From NCBI GenBank assembly GCA_963826145.1, contig CAWGVW010000002.1:1488001-1552000 (forward strand): a stretch of 64,000 nt of DNA, read 5' to 3'. Under the pieces are notes generated by a model. It saw only the letters and a list, made by a program, of their open reading frames with translations. It was not told the DNA's origin and ran no database searches. Position numbers and translations under genes: made by a program. Positions 62,317 to 64,000 of the stretch are shown one piece after another. The DNA is from JBGPLJ01 sp963826145. GTDB lineage: Bacteria > Pseudomonadota > Gammaproteobacteria > Steroidobacterales > Steroidobacteraceae. Each line of letters starts with the position of its first letter. Position 1 is the stretch's first letter.

Positions 62317-64000
62317 ATGAGCTGGATCTCATGCAGCTGCAGCCAGCCATCCGGCTTGGCGCTGCTCGCCGCATTCTTCATCACCCACTTCCTGCTCGTG
62401 ACCATGGGCTACGGGCTCAAGGAAAACCTGCGCTCGCTGACGATCATCTGGCCGGCCGCAGGTCTCCTGCTAGCGGTGCTCTTCGTGCTGCCGGTGCGCC
62501 AATGGATCTGGGTCATTCCGTTGCAGATCGTCGCCGAAATCCTGGTCGGCTCGCTCAACATCCGGGCGCAGCCCCTCGCCTGGACCGCGTTCTTTCCGCT
62601 GGCCAATCTGATTGACGGCGCGACAGGTGCGCTAGTCGCCAAGAAGCTGATGGTGGAAGCGTCTGTGCCCCGAATCCGCCAGGTGCTGGGATTCATCGGG
62701 TCGGCGGCGATCGGAGCGGCCGTCGGAGCGCTCTTCGGTGCTTTCGGCGCCATCCATGTGCTGCCGGACGCGAGCTACCTCAATCAGTGGCAGCTCTGGT
62801 GGAGCGGAAACTGGCTGGGGTCGCTCGCAGTCGCGCCTGTGGTGTTCACCTGGGCGGTACGCCGGCGAATGCCGCCGAGTGCGGTGCTGCCGGCGAACCT
62901 GCTGGAATGCGCGGTACTCGCAGCACTGATCTGGGCGGCAACGGGCTGGATCTTCATGGCGCCTCCCGGCGGCGCGACGTCGCTCCTGCAACTGCCGTTC
63001 GTCGTGCTGGCGCTGCTCGTGGTTGCGAGCTTCCGGCTGCCACCGCGCTGGGCGGTGCTGATCTGCGCGGTCGCCATTCTCATCGCCGCGGAGGCCGCGA
63101 GCGCGGGGCGAGGTCCATTCGCAGCGGATCCCAATGCCTTCGGGCGGGTCCTCGCCCTGCAGACTTTCCTCGCGATTCTTGCGGTGCTCACGTTCATGCT
63201 GGCAACCGTGCTTGCGGAGAAGCATCGGGTCTTCAATGCGCTGCTCCTGAGCGATGAGCGCTACCGGAATTTTGTCGCGCGCAGCAGCGAGGCCGTCTGG
63301 CGGGTCGAGCTCGACGAGCCGATGTCGACCGACCTGCCGTTCGCAGAGCAGTTGCAGTGGCTGCGAGAGAATGCCTTCATCGCGGAGTGCAATCGTGAAT
63401 TTCGGGGCCTTTATGCCCGGCAGGGCGTGGCCGGCGGCGAGCTCGGGCGGCTGCGCGGCGATGTGCCCTGGTCGGCGATTTACCTCGAGCATCTCGAGGA
63501 GGCCGCGCGCCGTGACTACTCGGTGGACGCATTGCGTTTCACGCTCCGCTCCGGCAACGAGCGCGAACACTGGCTCGCTTCGTTCAGCGGTGCGGTCGAA
63601 AACGGCAAGCTCGTACGCATCTGGGGCGTCGCCCGCAACATCACGGAACTGGTGCAGCTGACTGAGCGCCTGCGCAAGGAGCAGGAACGCCTGCAGGCCT
63701 ATGCGCGCCAGCTCACCGGCGCCGAAGAGCGCGCCCGCCGCGCGACCGCCGTGGATCTGCACGATGGCATCGGCCAGATGCTGACAGGCCTCGGCATGTC
63801 GCTCGAGGCGGCCACGTCCCAGTCGCCGCCCGGTGTACGCGCACTCCTCGAGGAGATGCGCGCCACGATCCGCAACGTCCAGGAGACGACGCGGCGGGTA
63901 ATCGCGGACCTGAGCCCGCCAGGGCTCTACGAACTCGGACTCGGGCCCGCGCTGCAATGGTTGTCACTCTACATGCGGGGCAAGGACGGCTTGCAGGTCG
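62317..64000 (+). CDS. MASE1-type sensor histidine kinase, NarL-partner class (3' truncated by window)
   Basis: From ATG 62317 the frame is open to the window end. About eight to nine membrane segments form a MASE1 domain (LRSLTIIWPAAGLLLAVLFV, LIDGATGALVAKKL, and others to LALQTFLAILAVLTFMLATV). A PAS-like domain follows (SDERYRNFVARSSEAVWRVE). Then comes HisKA_3 with the phosphorylated His in RRATAVDLHDGIGQMLTGLG. The ATPase domain lies past the edge. MASE1 ligands are mostly unknown. Its partner response regulator is not visible. It overlaps the out-of-frame tail of the frameshifted hydrolase. Confidence 0.88.
   Translation, partial: MSWISCSCSQPSGLALLAAFFITHFLLVTMGYGLKENLRSLTIIWPAAGLLLAVLFVLPVRQWIWVIPLQIVAEILVGSLNIRAQPLAWTAFFPLANLIDGATGALVAKKLMVEASVPRIRQVLGFIGSAAIGAAVGALFGAFGAIHVLPDASYLNQWQLWWSGNWLGSLAVAPVVFTWAVRRRMPPSAVLPANLLECAVLAALIWAATGWIFMAPPGGATSLLQLPFVVLALLVVASFRLPPRWAVLICAVAILIAAEAASAGRGPFAADPNAFGRVLALQTFLAILAVLTFMLATVLAEKHRVFNALLLSDERYRNFVARSSEAVWRVELDEPMSTDLPFAEQLQWLRENAFIAECNREFRGLYARQGVAGGELGRLRGDVPWSAIYLEHLEEAARRDYSVDALRFTLRSGNEREHWLASFSGAVENGKLVRIWGVARNITELVQLTERLRKEQERLQAYARQLTGAEERARRATAVDLHDGIGQMLTGLGMSLEAATSQSPPGVRALLEEMRATIRNVQETTRRVIADLSPPGLYELGLGPALQWLSLYMRGKDGLQV

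Overview
The window is a gene-dense chromosomal segment of a high-GC Gammaproteobacterium. Gene content and order (lptD-surA-pdxA-ksgA-apaG-apaH, mreBCD-mrdA-rodA divergent from gatCAB, TPR lipoprotein-lolB-ispE-tRNA-Gln-prs-rplY-pth-ychF) fit the Pseudomonas/Xanthomonas side of the class. I infer a Steroidobacter/Nevskia-like or Xanthomonadales-like lineage, from synteny only. I see no prophage, transposase, integrase, CRISPR array or rRNA. No stretch longer than about 300 bases lacks a gene; the longest spacers (about 140-175 bases) hold palindromic repeats or divergent promoters.

Layout. 1-1313: end of an S9 peptidase. 1308-8363 (minus): an operon for kynurenine/3-hydroxyanthranilate breakdown to 4-oxalocrotonate (aldehyde dehydrogenase, RidA-type deaminase, HAAO, ACMSD, cyclase-family formamidase, kynureninase, kynurenine monooxygenase). 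8500-9162: a secreted protein of unknown function. 9159-16345 (minus): lptD-surA-pdxA-ksgA-usp-apaG-apaH. 16429-19902 (plus): amgK-murU, lipA-lipB. 19897-29873 (minus): a shape and peptidoglycan operon, mreB-mreC-mreD-mrdA-rodA-mltB-rlpA-dacA-dat-ybeD. 30047-34215 (plus): gatCAB and hslO. 34317-39966 (plus): ArsR-methyltransferase fusion, metF, metH, with a likely operator in front. 40014-42168 (minus): prmC-ppiB-mtgA. 42215-44739 (plus): cbs and cystathionine gamma-lyase, a reverse transsulfuration pair. 44739-53035: membrane protein, DUF4129, DUF4350, MoxR, DUF58 (plus), meeting SpoIIM-like, RDD and prfA (minus). 53096-60100 (plus): TPR lipoprotein, lolB, ispE, tRNA-Gln, prs, rplY, pth, ychF. 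Then a DUF2628-pilin fusion, a CAT-anticodon tRNA, an EthD protein, an alpha/beta hydrolase and the start of a MASE1 histidine kinase.

The most unusual signal is not a gene. At eleven gene junctions there are palindromic repeats of at least five sequence families with long, often near-perfect stems. All but one lie between co-directional genes. Several extend into coding sequence without breaking it: family A supplies about 30 in-frame codons to the leader of mltB and the first codons of dacA, family B supplies the last residues and stop codon of gatB, and GGGGACAG-type repeats supply the end of metF, the start of metH and an insertion near the start of ispE. The two full family A copies differ by a compensatory base-pair change, and their stems run on into flanks that differ between the copies. 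Two genes (moxR and the alpha/beta hydrolase) carry single-base frameshifts in similar GCC contexts, which could be sequencing errors.
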